Part shown: positions 62,161 through 64,000 of the stretch, one piece after another
How positions within the stretch are numbered: the first letter of the stretch is position 1
Layout: each line of letters begins with the position of its first letter
Source of the DNA: Pedobacter cryoconitis
GTDB taxonomy: Bacteria > Bacteroidota > Bacteroidia > Sphingobacteriales > Sphingobacteriaceae
DNA: 64,000 nucleotides
Direction: 5' to 3'
NCBI RefSeq assembly: GCF_014200595.1
Contig: NZ_JACHCG010000006.1
Coordinates: forward strand, 186,001 to 250,000
Position numbers and translations under genes: made by a program
The notes under the pieces: generated by a model
The model's database searches: none
Told to the model about the DNA's origin: nothing
The model's input: only the letters and a program-made list of their open reading frames with translations

Positions 62161-63900
62161 TTATTTAAGTCTGATTTCACTTACACTACAGCCCTGAGGA
62201 ACCATAGGGAATACATTATGTTCTTTACTTACCATCACTTCTAAAAGGAATGATCCCGGATGCTGTAGCATTTGTTCTAATGAACCAACCAGATCAGCAC
62301 GTTCAGTAACTTTTTTGCCGGCGATATAATACGATTCAGCAAGTTTGACGAAATCAGGACTGGTAATGTCTACGAATGAGTAACGTTTCTCATTAAATAA
62401 TTGCTGCCATTGGCGGACCATACCCAGGAACTGGTTATTCAGGATCAGAATTTTAACATCTACACCGAATTGCATAATCGTGCCTAATTCCTGTAATGTC
62501 ATCTGGAATCCTCCGTCGCCAATTACCGCAACAACGGTACGGTTTGGCGCACCAAATTTAGCCCCTATAGCTGCTGGTAAACCAAAACCCATAGTTCCCA
62601 ATCCACCACTGGTTACTGTAAGGCGGGTTGCATTCAGTTTCCCGTATCTGCAAGCTACCATCTGGTGCTGGCCTACATCACTTACAATGACTGCTTCGCC
62701 TTTGGTCAGTATGTTCAATTGATGAATAACTTCACCCATAGTTAACTCTCCGCTCTGCGGGTTTAATTCCGGCTGGATCAGTTCTTCTTTTTCAATTTTC
62801 TCATAAGCTTTGAATTCTGCTAACCAGCCTGCATGTGTTTTTTCAGTAATCAGCTTCGTTAATAAAGGAAGCGTCTCTTTACAATCTCCCCAAACAGGTA
62901 CATCTGCTTTTACGTTTTTATCAATTTCTGCCGGGTCAATATCTAAATGGACAACTTTTGCCTGTTTTGCGTATTTATCCAGACGGCCTGTTACACGGTC
63001 ATCAAAACGCATTCCGATGGCAATCAGTACATCACATGAATTGGTTTGTACGTTAGGGCCATAGTTACCGTGCATGCCCAGCATGCCTACATTCAATGGG
63101 TGATCTGTAGGAATTGCACCTGCACCTAAAATAGTCCAGGCAGCAGGGATTCCACTTTTTTCTACAAAAGCTTTGAATTCTTCTTCTGCATTACCTAGTG
63201 ATACGCCTTGTCCAAAAAGGATAAATGGCTTTTTTGCACTATTGATTAAAGCGGCCGCCTGCTCAATATATTCATTTCTGATAATTGGTTTCGGGCGATA
63301 GCTTCTGATATGATTACAAGGAACATAACCTTCGTAATCAAATAATTGCATCTGTGCATTTTTGGTGATATCAATTAATACCGGCCCTGGTCTTCCGCTT
63401 CTGGCAATGTAAAATGCTTTGGCCAGTGCAGCAGGAATTTCACTGGCATCTGTTACCTGGTAGTTCCATTTAGTAACTGGTGTCGTGATATTGATTACAT
63501 CAGTTTCCTGAAAGGCATCAGTTCCTAAAAGGTGCGCAAATACCTGCCCTGTAATACAAACTAAAGGTGTACTGTCTATTTGTGCATCAGCTAATCCGGT
63601 AACCAGGTTGGTTGCACCGGGGCCGCTGGTAGCGAAGACAACGCCGACTTTACCCGAAGTACGGGCAAAACCCTGAGCGGCGTGTGTAGCACCTTGCTCA
63701 TGTCTTACTAATATGTGGTTTAACTTTTCTTTATAATCATAAATTGCGTCATAGATAGGCATGATCGCTCCGCCGGGATAACCGAAAATAGTCTCGGTTC
63801 CTTCAGCAATTAATCCTTCGAGTAAGGCTACCGAGCCTGTTACCTGCGTGGTCTTTTTGGGTTCTGCCAGCTTGGTCGTTACCTCTTGTGTAGTGTCCAT
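62161..63900 (-). CDS. ilvB: Acetolactate synthase large (catalytic) subunit
   Basis: The 579-residue thiamine-diphosphate enzyme shows the catalytic Glu region VRHEQGATHAAQGFAR, TSGPGATNLVTGLADA, an FAD-binding middle domain and the ThDP-Mg motif GDGGFQMTLQELGTI followed by ILILNNQFLGMV. It makes acetolactate for Val/Leu and acetohydroxybutyrate for Ile. A spacer of 32 bp separates it from ilvD upstream. The N-terminal 20 residues before TGSVALLEGL are extra and variable. Confidence 0.95.
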   Translation of the reverse strand: MDTTQEVTTKLAEPKKTTQVTGSVALLEGLIAEGTETIFGYPGGAIMPIYDAIYDYKEKLNHILVRHEQGATHAAQGFARTSGKVGVVFATSGPGATNLVTGLADAQIDSTPLVCITGQVFAHLLGTDAFQETDVINITTPVTKWNYQVTDASEIPAALAKAFYIARSGRPGPVLIDITKNAQMQLFDYEGYVPCNHIRSYRPKPIIRNEYIEQAAALINSAKKPFILFGQGVSLGNAEEEFKAFVEKSGIPAAWTILGAGAIPTDHPLNVGMLGMHGNYGPNVQTNSCDVLIAIGMRFDDRVTGRLDKYAKQAKVVHLDIDPAEIDKNVKADVPVWGDCKETLPLLTKLITEKTHAGWLAEFKAYEKIEKEELIQPELNPQSGELTMGEVIHQLNILTKGEAVIVSDVGQHQMVACRYGKLNATRLTVTSGGLGTMGFGLPAAIGAKFGAPNRTVVAVIGDGGFQMTLQELGTIMQFGVDVKILILNNQFLGMVRQWQQLFNEKRYSFVDITSPDFVKLAESYYIAGKKVTERADLVGSLEQMLQHPGSFLLEVMVSKEHNVFPMVPQGCSVSEIRLK

Positions 63901-63932
63901 TTTGTTCGCGTTTAAATTGGGGCTTAGGTTAA

Positions 63933-64000
63933 TTAATCAGTGTAAGCATCAGTAACACAGCCTTCGCTCGCATTACTTACTTGTTTCAGGTATTTATAAA
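63933..64000 (-). CDS. ilvD: Dihydroxy-acid dehydratase, C-terminal end (gene runs off the window)
   Basis: The minus strand entering from the window edge encodes YKYLKQVSNASEGCVTDAYTD and a stop (63935-63933). Ala-Ser-x-Gly-x-Val-Thr-Asp is the conserved C-terminal signature of IlvD. It lies 32 bp before ilvB, fitting the ilvD-ilvB-ilvN-ilvC order of Bacteroidota. Only 22 residues are visible, so the family call rests on this peptide and on position. Confidence 0.8.
   Translation of the reverse strand, partial: YKYLKQVSNASEGCVTDAYTD

Overview
The window looks like a chromosomal segment of a Bacteroidota bacterium, most likely Pedobacter or a close Sphingobacteriaceae relative. The evidence is a moderate to low GC content, almost no Shine-Dalgarno sequences, many promoter boxes of the Bacteroidota type (TAnnTTTG), lipoproteins with degenerate lipoboxes, an HmuY family protein, a CarboxypepD_reg/beta-barrel protein, a long three-domain IspG and a ParC typical of the phylum. 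No rRNA, tRNA, CRISPR array or intact mobile element was seen. The only mobile-type remnant is a decayed Rpn/PD-(D/E)XK gene near 22.5 kb.

Layout. 1-9 kb: the start of fabF (minus), a stand-alone phosphomannose-isomerase-type cupin, a fatty acid desaturase, a large outer-membrane barrel protein, a two-gene minus-strand unit of a Tle1-like (DUF2235) phospholipase and a DUF2931 lipoprotein (a candidate effector/immunity pair), and a DEAD-box helicase. 9-27 kb: two overlapping transporters, topoisomerase IV subunit B (parE), a tamB-tamA-yihY envelope operon, the Rpn pseudogene, cytidine deaminase and topoisomerase IV subunit A (parC), which carries a long low-complexity tail. 27-35 kb: a HupE-like membrane protein, two lipoproteins (one HmuY-like), an mlaE-mlaF-methyltransferase operon and a PspC / LiaF-like / GYF-RDD membrane operon. 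35-47.5 kb: ispG, a hydrolase, then an almost complete heme pathway (hemA, hemCD fusion, hemB, hemL, hemE, hemJ) with a two-component system and a TPR protein inside the run. 47.5-52.5 kb: single genes (outer-membrane barrel, orphan ABC ATPase, lipoprotein, astacin-type protease, JmjC-like cupin). 52.5-64 kb: one long minus-strand branched-chain amino acid operon in the order ilvD-ilvB-ilvN-ilvC-leuC-leuD-ABC-leuB-leuA-ilvA.

How the parts fit. Most genes are housekeeping: membrane lipid and envelope upkeep (desaturase, FabF, Mla, TamAB, PspC), chromosome segregation (ParC/ParE), isoprenoid and heme synthesis, and Val/Leu/Ile synthesis. The less ordinary elements are the DUF2235/DUF2931 pair, a double-ABC ATPase with one apparently degenerate ATP site translationally coupled to leuB, the sensor kinase/regulator inside the heme operon, and a recurring arrangement in which convergent genes end inside a shared hairpin, with stop codons in or beside the loop. 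That arrangement occurs at both topoisomerase IV genes.
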